This document shows positions 53,238 to 62,675 of a DNA stretch of 64,000 nt, piece by piece. This DNA is from an uncultured Myxococcales bacterium. GTDB lineage: Bacteria > Myxococcota_A > UBA9042. The stretch spans positions 24,650 to 88,649 of the forward strand of contig CAJBNH010000031.1 of assembly GCA_903955385.1 (NCBI GenBank). The letters run 5' to 3'. Numbering within the stretch: the stretch's first letter is position 1; each line of letters starts with the position of its first letter. Made by a program: the position numbers and the translations under genes. The notes beneath the pieces were generated by a model. That model was not told where the DNA came from and ran no database searches. It worked only from the letters and a program-made list of their open reading frames with translations.

Positions 53238-55010
53238 ATGTCCGTCGACACCAACCGTGTCCTCCGAGTAGGAGTCGTCTGGCGAGGGCAGGTCGTCGCG
53301 GAGCGCGTCCTCGACCGCCGCGTCGATCTCACGGTCGGGACCAAGCCCGAGGCGACGCTGCATGTCGACGCCAAGACGCACCCGGGGTTCCCCGTCCTCG
53401 CTGAGATTGCGGCACTGCACCACGGCGCTTACCACGTCGTCGTCCCCACGGATCCGACCCATCAGGTCAGTCTGCGCGGTGGTATCGCTGGTAACGCCGC
53501 GTCCGCCAAGGAAGACGCGATTCAGGTTCACGGCCGCAAGCTGATTCCGTTTGAATACTACACGGGCGGCTCGGTGACGTTGGGCGACGTCATCGTGATG
53601 TTCCAGTTCGTACGCTCTGAGGCGACCCCGACCGTCACCCGTCAGGAAATCGTCCTTCGCGTCGGCCTTGTCCACGAGTCGCGGCTGATCAGCGACCAGG
53701 TGTACCCGCTGACCCGCTCCGTCAGCGTGGGCGGCACGGTGCACGACACGCTGTCCTTGCCCGACGTCGACTACAAGGGCGCTTCGGCAACGTTTGCGCC
53801 CGACAAGGCCAAAGGCAAGGTCCACGTCCGTGTGCCCGTCGCCGGCCAGATGCGCCTTTCGGCCGAGACCGACCCGATCGACGGCAACGAAGCGGTCAAG
53901 CGCCGTCTCGCAACCAAGAACGGGGATTTCTTCGAGTTTGACCTTCCCGTCGGTGGCCGGGGCTTGGTCGCTTTGGGTCCGTACACGGTGCTGTTCCAGC
54001 TGCTGAAGCAGACCGCCATCATCCCGGCACCGGCCAAACGATCGTTTGGCTCGTACCTGACCGGCGCGTTCATGTCGGACTCGACGTGGACGACCTCGCT
54101 GCTGATTGCGATTGTGCTGACGGCATCCATCGTGGGACAGGCTCTGCTGTTCAATCGCACGACCGGTCGATTCCTGGACAAGGCGATGGCCGAGGAAGAG
54201 CTGACGACCTCGACCTATGAGGTCTTGATCGAGCAGAAGGAAGAGCCCAAGCCTGAGGAAGAGAAGCCTGTCATCGACATCATGAGCGATGCGGCGAAGA
54301 AGGCAGAGCAGAAGGAACTCGACAAGGAAGCGAAGAAAGCCAAGAAGGAAGAGAAGCCCCAGTCGATTGGTCAGCAGATCGATCCTGAGGAACGACGCCG
54401 CAACGCGCGAGAAGCCGTGCAGAAGCGCACCATTGCGGGCGCGTTCATGCAGGGTGGCGCGGCCACGAAGCTGTTCGGCGAGGCCGGCGAAGGCGAGGCC
54501 GGCGATGTCGTCGCCAAGACCTTCGGAGGCGCTGGCGGCGAGGGCGAAGGCGACGGACCCAGCGCCGGCCTGAAGCTGGCGGGCGGCGGCAGCGGCGGCG
54601 CGACCATGGAGCGCGTGGCGACCGGCAGCAAGGGCTTCGGTACCCGCGAGGCGGGCGAGACCAAGATCGAAGCAAACAAACAGGAAAAGAAGCTCAACAT
54701 CAGCCTGTCGATGGGCGAGATGGGCGGCTCTGGCGAGGCGAAGGCTGACGTGGCCAAGGTCGTGTCGCGCAAGAACTCCGCCGTTCAGCGCTGCTACGAA
54801 CAGGCGCTGCGCGACAATCCCGAGGAGGGCGGCAAGGTGAAGGTCATCTTCACGGTCGGCACCGCGGGTACCGTCACCGACGTTTCGGTCTCCGGCGCAT
54901 CAGGCGCCTTTGCGGACTGCATCCGCAACAAGTTCCAAGCGATCCGCGGCTTGCCTGCACTTCCGGCGCCGCAGTCGTTCAACCAGTCCTACGTCTTCTC
55001 CAAGAACTGA
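53238..55010 (+). CDS. AgmX/PglI-type envelope protein, paralogue 2
   Basis: 590 residues, the same order of domains as paralogue 1: two beta-rich units (KRVLRVGVVWRG-like start, SVSVGGTVHDTLSLPDVDYK), a membrane helix (about 292-312, WTTSLLIAIVLTASIVGQAL), a Lys/Glu linker, a Gly/Ala-rich section and the C-terminal AgmX domain. The two C-terminal halves are nearly identical (SAVQRCYEQALRDNPEEGG shared), whereas the N-terminal halves share only scattered residues. ATG at 53238 has GGGAG 7 bases upstream. coaE starts 11 bases later. Confidence 0.9.
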   Translation: MSVDTNRVLRVGVVWRGQVVAERVLDRRVDLTVGTKPEATLHVDAKTHPGFPVLAEIAALHHGAYHVVVPTDPTHQVSLRGGIAGNAASAKEDAIQVHGRKLIPFEYYTGGSVTLGDVIVMFQFVRSEATPTVTRQEIVLRVGLVHESRLISDQVYPLTRSVSVGGTVHDTLSLPDVDYKGASATFAPDKAKGKVHVRVPVAGQMRLSAETDPIDGNEAVKRRLATKNGDFFEFDLPVGGRGLVALGPYTVLFQLLKQTAIIPAPAKRSFGSYLTGAFMSDSTWTTSLLIAIVLTASIVGQALLFNRTTGRFLDKAMAEEELTTSTYEVLIEQKEEPKPEEEKPVIDIMSDAAKKAEQKELDKEAKKAKKEEKPQSIGQQIDPEERRRNAREAVQKRTIAGAFMQGGAATKLFGEAGEGEAGDVVAKTFGGAGGEGEGDGPSAGLKLAGGGSGGATMERVATGSKGFGTREAGETKIEANKQEKKLNISLSMGEMGGSGEAKADVAKVVSRKNSAVQRCYEQALRDNPEEGGKVKVIFTVGTAGTVTDVSVSGASGAFADCIRNKFQAIRGLPALPAPQSFNQSYVFSKN

Positions 55011-55021
55011 CGGCCCTGGCG

Positions 55022-55687
55022 ATGCGACCACCGCATCCAGCACCGCTTCGCGACTCCACCGTCGTGGTCGGCCTGACGGGGGGCATCGCATCTGGCAAGT
55101 CATCGGTGTCCCAACGCTTTCTTCGCCTCGGTGCGCGGATCGTCGATGCCGATCGCATCGCGCGACAGGTGGTCGAGCCCGGCACGCCCGGTCTGCGCGA
55201 CGTGGTGCTGCGCTTTGGTCCGGACGTGCTGCTGCCCGACGGTTCCCTGGACCGCGGAAGGCTCGGCACGCTCGTGTTTGCCGACCCACAGGCACTCGCA
55301 GCGCTGAACGGACTGCTGCATCCCAGAATTGTGCAACGCGTGGCCGAGGAATGCGTGCAGGCGCGCCGCGACGGGATCGCCTTGGTGGTGGTGGATGCCG
55401 CCCTGCTGTTCGAACTGGGGTTGGATCGGCAGTGCGACGCCACCGTGCTGGTCGACTGCACTGCGGACCAGCAGGTCGAGCGCCTGATGCGCGACCGAGG
55501 CTTGGACGCAACCCAAGCGCGGCAACGGCTGGCCGCACAGTGGGCGCCCGAAGCGCGGCGGGCTCTCGCCTCGCTGGTGCTGGACAACCGCGGTACACTC
55601 GCAGACTTGGACGTGGAGACGCTGCGGGTGTGGAACAGCCTGCAGGCGCTCGTCCAAGCGCGACAGACCGGCGCATCCTCGACCTGA
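55022..55687 (+). CDS. coaE: Dephospho-CoA kinase
   Basis: 221 residues. CoaE phosphorylates the 3'-hydroxyl of dephospho-CoA, the last step of CoA synthesis. The P-loop GLTGGIASGKSSVSQRF is at residues 17-33. Further motifs are VDADRIARQV, LNGLLHPRIV, VVVDAALLFELGLD and LMRDRGLDATQARQRLAAQ. It starts 11 bases after the second AgmX/PglI gene, so it may be co-transcribed with it. coaD, the step before, is at 3520. Confidence 0.97.
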   Translation: MRPPHPAPLRDSTVVVGLTGGIASGKSSVSQRFLRLGARIVDADRIARQVVEPGTPGLRDVVLRFGPDVLLPDGSLDRGRLGTLVFADPQALAALNGLLHPRIVQRVAEECVQARRDGIALVVVDAALLFELGLDRQCDATVLVDCTADQQVERLMRDRGLDATQARQRLAAQWAPEARRALASLVLDNRGTLADLDVETLRVWNSLQALVQARQTGASST

Positions 55688-55714
55688 CCCACGGCTGCCA
55701 CCGCGAGATTCGCC

Positions 55715-56803
55715 ATGCCTGACGCTACAGCCCCGCTTTCCTCCGCACGCACGGTGCTCGTCACGGGCTTTCCGGTCGACGCGGCGCGGCGGCTGATCCG
55801 CGAGCTGGTGTCGGACGGCGATCGGGTGCTGATGCTCGCCCGTGCCACTTTTGCCAGCGAGGCTGCTGACTTCGCCGCAAGGCTGGCATCGAGCATGGGG
55901 GATGTGGCTGGCGGCACGGTCGAGGTGCTGGAAGGGGACATTCTGGAGCTGGACCTGGGCCTGTCGGGCGCGAGGGTGCGGCAGCTGCACGCGGAAGTTC
56001 AAGAGATCCATCATCTTGCGGCCATCAGCTACCTGGGCATCCGGGCCTCGCGCATGCGTGCCGTCAACATCGAGGGACTGCGGGAGCTGCTGGAGCTGGC
56101 CTTGGGCATGCGGTCGCTGCAGCGGCTGTGCCTTTGGTCGACGGCGTTCGTGGCCGGAGCCCGCGAAGGGCTTGTCCGCGAAGACGAATTGATGGTGGGA
56201 CAGCGTTTCCGCAACCCCTACGAACAAACCAAGGCAGAGGCCGAGGTCCTGGCGCGCGCGGCGATGGGCAAGCTGCCCATCACGGTCGTGCGGCCTTCCA
56301 TCGTGGTCGGCGACAGCCAGTCGGGCGAAGTGTCGCGGTTCGACGGGCCGTACCAGATGATCAGTGCGATCGTGCGAGCCGCCGTCGACGCCTCCGTCTC
56401 GCTGCCGGGCCGAGGAGACTATCCGTTGAACGTCGTTCCGGTGGACCATGCCGTCAAAGCTGCAATGTTTCTGACGCGGCATCCGGAGGCGGTGGGCGGC
56501 ACCTTCCACTTGGTCGACCAAAACCCCTTGACGGCTCGACAGTTTTTCGAAGCGGTTGCCGATGCTGCTGAGCGCCCCCGGCCTTCGACGGCGTGGCTGC
56601 CCGGCAGTGTGACGCGGGCGCTGCTCAGCCTTCCGGGACTTGCCGCGCGCAGCAACGAGCGTTCATTCCTCGAGTGGTTCGACACCGATGTGCGCTTTGA
56701 CGACCGCCGCGCAAGGGCACTGCTGGACCCCGGCGGCTTGCACTGCCCTCCCGCAACTTCCTATGTCGAGACGCTCGTGCGGTATGTGCGCGAGACCGCT
56801 TGA
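55715..56803 (+). CDS. NAD(P)-binding SDR reductase, fatty acyl-CoA reductase-like
   Basis: 362 residues. An extended SDR with a degenerate Rossmann glycine motif (VLVTGFPVDAARRLIRELV), HHLAAISYLG, WSTAFVAGAREG and the YxxxK pair NPYEQTKAEAEVL. The order matches NAD_binding_4/male-sterility type acyl reductases, with IEGDILELDLGLS-like segment EVLEGDILELDL. C-terminal SDR tail about 90 residues. Substrate is not determined; it could reduce acyl thioesters or act on nucleotide sugars. It begins 27 bases after coaE. Confidence 0.85.
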   Translation: MPDATAPLSSARTVLVTGFPVDAARRLIRELVSDGDRVLMLARATFASEAADFAARLASSMGDVAGGTVEVLEGDILELDLGLSGARVRQLHAEVQEIHHLAAISYLGIRASRMRAVNIEGLRELLELALGMRSLQRLCLWSTAFVAGAREGLVREDELMVGQRFRNPYEQTKAEAEVLARAAMGKLPITVVRPSIVVGDSQSGEVSRFDGPYQMISAIVRAAVDASVSLPGRGDYPLNVVPVDHAVKAAMFLTRHPEAVGGTFHLVDQNPLTARQFFEAVADAAERPRPSTAWLPGSVTRALLSLPGLAARSNERSFLEWFDTDVRFDDRRARALLDPGGLHCPPATSYVETLVRYVRETA

Positions 56804-56854
56804 TCCAGACGGATCGCTGCGGTCGAACGCCTCACCCGCGCGCTTGCCCGAAGA

Positions 56855-56882
56855 TTGACGGCGGCAGACGCGCTGGTAAGCT
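56855..56882 (+). promoter_or_regulatory. Candidate promoter of the diguanylate cyclase gene
   Basis: -35 TTGACG (5 of 6), 16-base spacer, -10 TAAGCT (3 of 6). About 90 bases before the start codon. Confidence 0.3.
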
Positions 56883-56973
56883 GGTGGGTTCCAGTGCGCC
56901 GATTTGGGCCAGTTTGGCCGAGTCGTGGCGCGCTTCGGCTTGCTTCCCACTCGCCTCGCCAACCGGTGTCCCC

Positions 56974-57867
56974 ATGACCCGCCCCACAAACCTCGATGCC
57001 CAGACGCGCATCACCTCCGTGCGAGAGCTGGCGGCTCCAGGAACTACGCGCGACGCCTATCTGGTGCAGGTGCGGGGTCCGGACCTTGGCCGTCGGCTCA
57101 TTCTGCAAGACAAGGTCATCAGCATCGGCCGCGATCCTGAGAGCAGCGTCGTCCTCCGTAGCGACAGCGTGTCGCGCTACCACGCCCGCATCGAGCCTTG
57201 GGAGGGCGGCCACCGCATCGTCGACAACATGTCCACCAACGGGACGTATCGCAATCAGGTGCAAGTCAGCGGCAACCACCCGTTGGTCACTGGCGACTAC
57301 GTGCAGGTGGGCGACGCCATCTTCAAGTACCTGTCTGGCGACAACATCGAGCTGGCCTACCACGAAGAGATCTATCGGCTGACCATCGAGGACAGCCTGA
57401 CGCAGATCGCCAACAAGCGTGCGTTGATCGACTTCCTGGACAAGGAGTTCGCCCGCGCCCGCCGGTACAAGCGCGATCTGGCCGTGATCATGGCGGATCT
57501 GGACCACTTCAAGCGCGTCAACGACACCTTTGGCCACTTGATGGGCGACTTCGTGTTGCGCGAGTTTGCCAAGGTCGTGGGCGGTCGCATTCGCCGCGAG
57601 GAGCTGTTTGCCCGTTACGGCGGCGAGGAGTTCTGCGTCGTGCTGCCCGAGATGGACAAGCCCAGCGCGGTGCGGTTCGCTGAGACGCTGCGCGGGTTGG
57701 TCGAGGAACACACGTTTACCTTTGAAGGCAACGTCATGCGCCTGACGTGCAGCCTGGGCGTCGCCGTCGTCAACGACACCATGACGCGCCCCGAGGACCT
57801 GCTGGTCGTGGCCGACGAGAACCTGTATCGCGCCAAGAACGAGGGCCGCAACCGCGTGATGGGCTGA
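56974..57867 (+). CDS. FHA-GGDEF diguanylate cyclase
   Basis: 297 residues. An FHA domain at 30-120 has the phosphothreonine-binding residues IGRDPES (51-57), SVSRYHARI (S67, R68, H70) and STNGTY (87-92). The GGDEF domain (130-297) has DSLTQIANKRALIDFL, MADLDHFKRVNDTFGH and RYGGEEF (216-220), the active-site form that makes cyclic di-GMP from two GTP. The inhibitory site, normally RxxD five residues before the GG, reads RREE (207-210), so product inhibition may be altered. FHA links cyclase activity to Ser/Thr kinase signalling, common in myxobacteria. ATG at 56974. Confidence 0.95.
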   Translation: MTRPTNLDAQTRITSVRELAAPGTTRDAYLVQVRGPDLGRRLILQDKVISIGRDPESSVVLRSDSVSRYHARIEPWEGGHRIVDNMSTNGTYRNQVQVSGNHPLVTGDYVQVGDAIFKYLSGDNIELAYHEEIYRLTIEDSLTQIANKRALIDFLDKEFARARRYKRDLAVIMADLDHFKRVNDTFGHLMGDFVLREFAKVVGGRIRREELFARYGGEEFCVVLPEMDKPSAVRFAETLRGLVEEHTFTFEGNVMRLTCSLGVAVVNDTMTRPEDLLVVADENLYRAKNEGRNRVMG

Positions 57868-57928
57868 CGCGCAGACCCATGGCGACTCGGGTCATTGTCT
57901 GGTCAAGGTGCGCACTGGAGTCGACGCC

Positions 57929-59830
57929 ATGTCCGGTGCGCTCCAACCCCCTGCATCACCGACTGATTCTCTGTGGGTCCGGCTGGCACGGCGTGGTCTT
58001 GCCTGGTCGCTGCCGTTCTGCCTGGTCGCGTGCGGTGGTCAGGGCTGCCAGAGCTGTGTGACCCCCAATACCCCCAAGGTGACGCCAGAGACGCTGCTGC
58101 TGCCCGAGGCGGCGCAGGTGCGGCTGACCCAGCACGGCTTTGACGTGGTGGCTGGCCAGATCCTTTCGATTCTCAAGGCGATTCTTGGAACCAATGCGAG
58201 CGGTCTCGCCGTTGTAGACGTGGCCAAGGTGCTGGGGGGACCACTGCCGCCGATTCAGGGGGGGCTGGGGCTGTTTGCCGGGCAAGGCACGGTACGCGAC
58301 CTGGTGCTGACGCTGGACCTTGCGGGCATTCAGGTGGCGCTTGTGGAGGACTCGAAGCCGGCGCGGGTGCGGATCACGCTGGACCACGCGCAAGTGGGTG
58401 TCCAGCAAGGGATCGTGTCGGGGAAAGCCAGCTTTGCCGGACTCGAGTCGGACGCGGCGTGCCAGCTGGAAAACGGTCTGGACGTCGGGCTGCCCAACGC
58501 GCACCTGGCCACGCTGTCGGCGCAGCTGGACTTGGTGCTGGACGTCGACGCGGAGGGAAAGCTGCAGCTGCACGCGGAGGTCGTTGACCCGGTGCTGCAC
58601 GACGTGGGCTTCGCGCTGGCCAAGAACTGCGCCCTGAAAGAGTGCACGGACCAGGCGATGGGCGAGCCGCCGTGTCTGGAGTGCGACCTGTGCGCGACCG
58701 GACAGCTGGCGAGCGGAGCACTGGCCGGGATGAAGCAGCTGCTGGAGCCGGTGCTCGGCCAGTTGCTGCAGGCGGCGGGCAACCTGCTGATCGAGGCGGT
58801 GCTGGCGGACAAGCTGAACGGTCAGCCGCTGGACCTGGAGCAGGCGGTGGACCTGAAAGCGATGCTGGAACAGGCAAGTCCGCTGATCGGGTCGGTGCTG
58901 GGCCCATCCAACCCGTTGATGCTGCGGGGAAAGCCATCGCCAGCGGCATTCTCCGTGGTGGATCTGGGGCTGCAGGGCAAGTTCGACGCGGCCGTCTTCG
59001 CTCAGGCCCACCCGTGCGTGCCCGACGCGGGGCAGGACACAACGCTTGCGTTCGGACAGCTGGTCCAGGGCGCGGCACCGCAGATTCCACAAGTGATGCA
59101 ACAGGTTGGGTCTGACGGTCAGGGGAAACCGCAAGCGGTCGACCTGGCCGTGGTGCTTGGCCGCAACGCGCTGGAGGAGGCGACCTGGGCGGTGACGCGC
59201 TCTGGTCTGCTGTGTCTGGCGGTGGACTCCCGCACGCTGCACTCGGCCAGCGGCGGCAAGCTGGTGCTGTCGACCGGACTGGCCGACTTGGTGCTGCCTG
59301 GGCTGCGGAGACTGGCGGGAGCCGATGCGCCGCTGCGGATTCAGGCGGCTCCGACGGCCCGCCCTCAGGACGCGCCGGTCGTGACATTGGCGCAGCAGTC
59401 TGACGGAAGTACTCAGATCAAGGCGACATTGCACGGCGTTGGGTTGCGGATCGAGGCCCTGATGCGCGGTCGCTGGCTGACGGTTGCCGAGCTGAAGTCG
59501 GATGCCGTGGTGCGGCTGTCGGTGCAGGTCGTGGCGGGTCGGCTGCGGCTGGCCGTCGAGGACGCGCAGGTTCAGGGTCTGGAGGTGGTCGGCGAGCCGA
59601 CTTTTGCCCACGCGGGACTCGAGGTGCTGGCCCCGGCGGTCGCCCAAGCGGTGACCGCGGTGCTGTTGGCGAAACCACTGGAATTCGAGCTGGATCTGCC
59701 GTCGATGCTGACGCAAGCGCTGTCGCTGCCGCTGACTGCCCAGCTGATCGCGGTGGAAGCGGGGGGCGACAAGCAGGACTGGCTGGTGATGGGGCTGGGC
59801 CTTCAGGCCGGCGCACAGGGGGCCCCATGA
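57929..59830 (+). CDS. Large lipoprotein of unknown function
   Basis: 633 residues. ATG at 57929 has GGAG 9 bases upstream. The lipobox is CLVACG. The mature chain is dominated by long amphipathic leucine/valine-rich segments (for example LDLVLDVDAEGKLQLHAEVV), with several cysteine clusters (ECTDQAMGEPPCLECDLCAT). The pattern resembles lipid- or hydrophobe-binding sandwich proteins but no family signature is present. The stop overlaps the next start (ATGA at 59827-59830), so the two lipoproteins are made together. Confidence 0.75.
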   Translation: MSGALQPPASPTDSLWVRLARRGLAWSLPFCLVACGGQGCQSCVTPNTPKVTPETLLLPEAAQVRLTQHGFDVVAGQILSILKAILGTNASGLAVVDVAKVLGGPLPPIQGGLGLFAGQGTVRDLVLTLDLAGIQVALVEDSKPARVRITLDHAQVGVQQGIVSGKASFAGLESDAACQLENGLDVGLPNAHLATLSAQLDLVLDVDAEGKLQLHAEVVDPVLHDVGFALAKNCALKECTDQAMGEPPCLECDLCATGQLASGALAGMKQLLEPVLGQLLQAAGNLLIEAVLADKLNGQPLDLEQAVDLKAMLEQASPLIGSVLGPSNPLMLRGKPSPAAFSVVDLGLQGKFDAAVFAQAHPCVPDAGQDTTLAFGQLVQGAAPQIPQVMQQVGSDGQGKPQAVDLAVVLGRNALEEATWAVTRSGLLCLAVDSRTLHSASGGKLVLSTGLADLVLPGLRRLAGADAPLRIQAAPTARPQDAPVVTLAQQSDGSTQIKATLHGVGLRIEALMRGRWLTVAELKSDAVVRLSVQVVAGRLRLAVEDAQVQGLEVVGEPTFAHAGLEVLAPAVAQAVTAVLLAKPLEFELDLPSMLTQALSLPLTAQLIAVEAGGDKQDWLVMGLGLQAGAQGAP

Positions 59831-61593
59831 CCCGCGGCCGCACACGTTCCAACTTTACGATTCTTTTGGCGTTTGCGTGGCCGGTTGTGGCCGCGTTCGC
59901 GGGATGCAATGCGCCGCCCGGCCCTGCGCCCAGCTGCGCCACGACGTCGGACTGCCCGTCCGGCACCCACTGCGGCCCGGCCGGCGTTTGCTCGGGTGAC
60001 GTCGCGTGCCTGACGGACCCCGACTGCTGCCTGGGAGAGACGTGCGAGCACCAGAAATGCCGCCCGCGCCAGATGTGCTCGCCCGGCCAAGGGTGCGGCG
60101 ACCCCGGAAAGAGCTGTGAGGCCGGGCTATGTGTGCCGAAAACATGCATCAACGATGCTGCCTGCGGCGAGGGGCGGACCTGCCTGTGGGGCCGGTGCGC
60201 GGCCGGGCTGCCGTGTGGTGGCGCGTGTGGCGTGGGTCAGGCGTGCTCCATCCTGGTCGACCACTGCGTTGCCTTGAGCGGCTCGCCGAGCGCCTGCCCG
60301 TCGGGGCGACTGCGGGTGCTGTCCAACGACGCGGATCTCTTGACGGAAGGCTGCTCTACTCGGCCCCAGCAGACGACGTGTCGACTGTTGCCTCCGGTGG
60401 TCGAAGGCGAGGTCGGGCTGCCGGGCGTGCTGCTGCATACGGGCAACTCGCTGACGCATCTGGCCTATGACCGCACGTATGGTGACCTGTTGGCGACCAC
60501 CTACAGCGCTGCGCCCCCGTTCGACGTGATCTCCTCCCGGACGATTGTCGGCCTTCCGGAGCCCGGCGTGGTGCTGGGCGACCCCGACGGCCCGCGTTTG
60601 GGGATTCTGGCGCCGGGACCGGACAAGGGCGAGGCATTCGACGCCGCGGTGCTGACCGACGGAGCGGTGGCCGTGGCCTTTCGCGACAAGGACACCGACG
60701 AGCTGCGGTTCCTGCGGTATTCGGCCGGTGGCGGCCCCTGGCCGGACCATGTCATTGCCAAGGAACCCGGGGCGGGCACGACGCTCGCGCTGGCCTTGCT
60801 GCCGTCGGGAGCCCCAGTGGTCGCGGCCTTCACGCCGGCCCGCAGCGACCCGACGGCGCCGTCCCAGCTGCGCCTGTACGCCGCCAAGAGCCTTACGCCG
60901 CAAACGGCCAGCGATTGGCAAGTGCTGCAGGTGGCATCCGACACCGTGCCGGCGCCCTTGCCCTCGCCGTTTCGCGACGTGCCTGCGGGGCGTGGGGCGT
61001 GGCTGGATCTGGCGGTGGGTGGCGACGGAGCGATCGCGCTGGCGGCGTACAGTGCCACGGCAGGCGATCTCGTGCTGTACCGTGGAACGCTGACGCAGGG
61101 GCTGACCGGCAAGCTGGTCAATCGACAGCAAATTCCCAGTGGCTCCAGCGATTTTGGTCGGTTCGTGTCACTGGCCCTGCGACAGGACGGTCTGGCGTGG
61201 ATGGCCTGCGAGGACACGGCAGGCGGGCGGCTGCTGCTGGTGCGCGAGGTGGGCGCGGGCTTCCAGGTCGATGTGCTGGACGACGGCCGCCGCGACGACG
61301 GCCTGCACCGCGTAGGTGCGGATGCAGCACTGATGGTGCACTCGAGCGGTGGTGCGATGGTCGCCTATCAGGACACGCGGGTGGGCGACCTGCTGTGGGT
61401 GCGGGTGTCCAAGGCGGGGGCGACGCCGGAGCGGCAGACGCTGGCGACTCAAGCGCTCGCTGGCTTCTCACCGACGATCGTCGCGCTGGGCAGCAAGGCT
61501 TGGGCGCTTGCCTCGACGACCGTGCAGGTCACGCCGAAGGGCGAGGCGAAGTCCGCCGTCCGCGTGCAAGGGCTGGTCTGGTCGGGGGAGTAG
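59827..61593 (+). CDS. Cys-rich lipoprotein with beta-propeller-like region
   Basis: 588 residues. The lipobox AAFAGCN follows the ATG at 59827. Residues 35-165 hold about 26 cysteines in short EGF- or Dickkopf-like spacing (DCPSGTHCGPAGVC, PGQGCGDPGKSCEAGLC). The rest is a series of beta blades (GVLLHTGNSLTHLAYDR, DAAVLTDGAVAVAFRD, AWLDLAVGGDGAIALAAYS), suggestive of a propeller. Probably displayed on the cell surface. No family recognised. It ends 6 bases before the stop of the gene opposite. Confidence 0.75.
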   Translation: MTRGRTRSNFTILLAFAWPVVAAFAGCNAPPGPAPSCATTSDCPSGTHCGPAGVCSGDVACLTDPDCCLGETCEHQKCRPRQMCSPGQGCGDPGKSCEAGLCVPKTCINDAACGEGRTCLWGRCAAGLPCGGACGVGQACSILVDHCVALSGSPSACPSGRLRVLSNDADLLTEGCSTRPQQTTCRLLPPVVEGEVGLPGVLLHTGNSLTHLAYDRTYGDLLATTYSAAPPFDVISSRTIVGLPEPGVVLGDPDGPRLGILAPGPDKGEAFDAAVLTDGAVAVAFRDKDTDELRFLRYSAGGGPWPDHVIAKEPGAGTTLALALLPSGAPVVAAFTPARSDPTAPSQLRLYAAKSLTPQTASDWQVLQVASDTVPAPLPSPFRDVPAGRGAWLDLAVGGDGAIALAAYSATAGDLVLYRGTLTQGLTGKLVNRQQIPSGSSDFGRFVSLALRQDGLAWMACEDTAGGRLLLVREVGAGFQVDVLDDGRRDDGLHRVGADAALMVHSSGGAMVAYQDTRVGDLLWVRVSKAGATPERQTLATQALAGFSPTIVALGSKAWALASTTVQVTPKGEAKSAVRVQGLVWSGE

Positions 61594-61599
61594 GGGCGA

Positions 61600-62568
61600 T
61601 TAGCGCAGCCGCTCAGCGACGCGCTTGCTCAGCTCGATCAGCATGTCCGCATCGCAGATCTTGGTCGCGCAGGAGACGGCGGCGACCAAGGGACGGCGCG
61701 GATCGGCGAACACCACAGAGACCAACGTTCCGAAATACGAGCGGAATCCCTGTTCGGTCACCTTGTTGGTCGGCGCGACATTGGACCACGTATTTCGCAT
61801 GGTGTTGAAGCGCGTGCGGCTCTCAGCCAGGTTTTCGTCGCGCCACACCTGAACGCCGACGCCGAAGCCGTCCCCCTTGTCGGGCGCGTAGTACAGCGAG
61901 TTGTAGCGCGGCGAAGCGGCGATGCCCGGCAGGTCGGCGCGGCGCAGCTTCTGCTTGGCGCCCAGCACACGCTCGAGGTCGGCCACGGAGATGTAGCCGC
62001 TGACTTCCAGGTTCAGCTCGTCGGGTGACGGCGCCGTGCCACGCGCGGGCAGGGCCGTCGCAGGTGCAGGGTCCCCCGTGCGGCGGGCGGCGTCGGTGAC
62101 CACGCCACCGGCCTTGGCCGTCGGATCGGCGGGCTTTTCCTCCGCCTTGTCGGCGCCGACACCGGTCGGAACGACGGGAGCGGCAGTGGGCGGGGCAACC
62201 GCAGCCGCAGCAAGCGGATTCTTCGCGGGATTCGGGACCGCGCCGATGGCCTGTGCTGCCTGAGCGCCAGCGGTGGGGGCGGCGGCAGGGGCGGGGTTGC
62301 GCGCCAGCTGCTCGGCGGTGACGACGGGACGGGTCGGCGGGGTCGGACGACCGCGCGACGGCTTGGCGGCTTCGCCGGCCTTTGCTGCGTCGGCAGGCTT
62401 GGTCGCGGGCTTGGTCGCGGCCTTGGCCGGTGCCTTCTTGGCCGCTGCGGTGTCCAGCGGCTCTACGGCCGCTTGGTCGCCGGTCTTCTTTTCGCAACCT
62501 GCTGCCACAGTGCACGCGACGATGCACGCCGCAAGGCCGAGTCCGCGCTGGATCCATCGTGTCTTCAT
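61600..62568 (-). CDS. Lipoprotein with Pro/Ala/Lys-rich linker and compact C-terminal domain
   Basis: 322 residues. The lipobox TVAAGCE follows the ATG at 62566-62568. Residues 30-180 are low-complexity (KKAPAKAATKPATKPADAAK and so on), likely unfolded and spanning the periplasm or outer surface. The folded C-terminal part (185-322) has LEVSGYISVADLERVL, GFGVGVQVWRDENLAE and CATKICDADMLIELSKRV, with two cysteines. Function unknown. The promoter 62605-62634 lies just upstream, divergent from the next gene. Confidence 0.8.
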   Translation of the reverse strand: MKTRWIQRGLGLAACIVACTVAAGCEKKTGDQAAVEPLDTAAAKKAPAKAATKPATKPADAAKAGEAAKPSRGRPTPPTRPVVTAEQLARNPAPAAAPTAGAQAAQAIGAVPNPAKNPLAAAAVAPPTAAPVVPTGVGADKAEEKPADPTAKAGGVVTDAARRTGDPAPATALPARGTAPSPDELNLEVSGYISVADLERVLGAKQKLRRADLPGIAASPRYNSLYYAPDKGDGFGVGVQVWRDENLAESRTRFNTMRNTWSNVAPTNKVTEQGFRSYFGTLVSVVFADPRRPLVAAVSCATKICDADMLIELSKRVAERLR

Positions 62569-62604
62569 GCCGATTGCCTTCCCCTTCTGCCTTGAAGCGG
62601 CGGC

Positions 62605-62634
62605 ACTATCGGCCCTTCCGCACCCGACTGTCAA
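62605..62634 (-). promoter_or_regulatory. Predicted promoter of the Pro/Ala/Lys-rich lipoprotein gene
   Basis: Minus strand: -35 TTGACA (62629-62634, perfect), 18-base spacer, -10 GATAGT (62605-62610, 4 of 6). About 40 bases before the start codon. Confidence 0.6.
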
Positions 62635-62675
62635 CGCGCGCAACGGCCTCGTTATTTCGCGCGCCACCGGATCGC

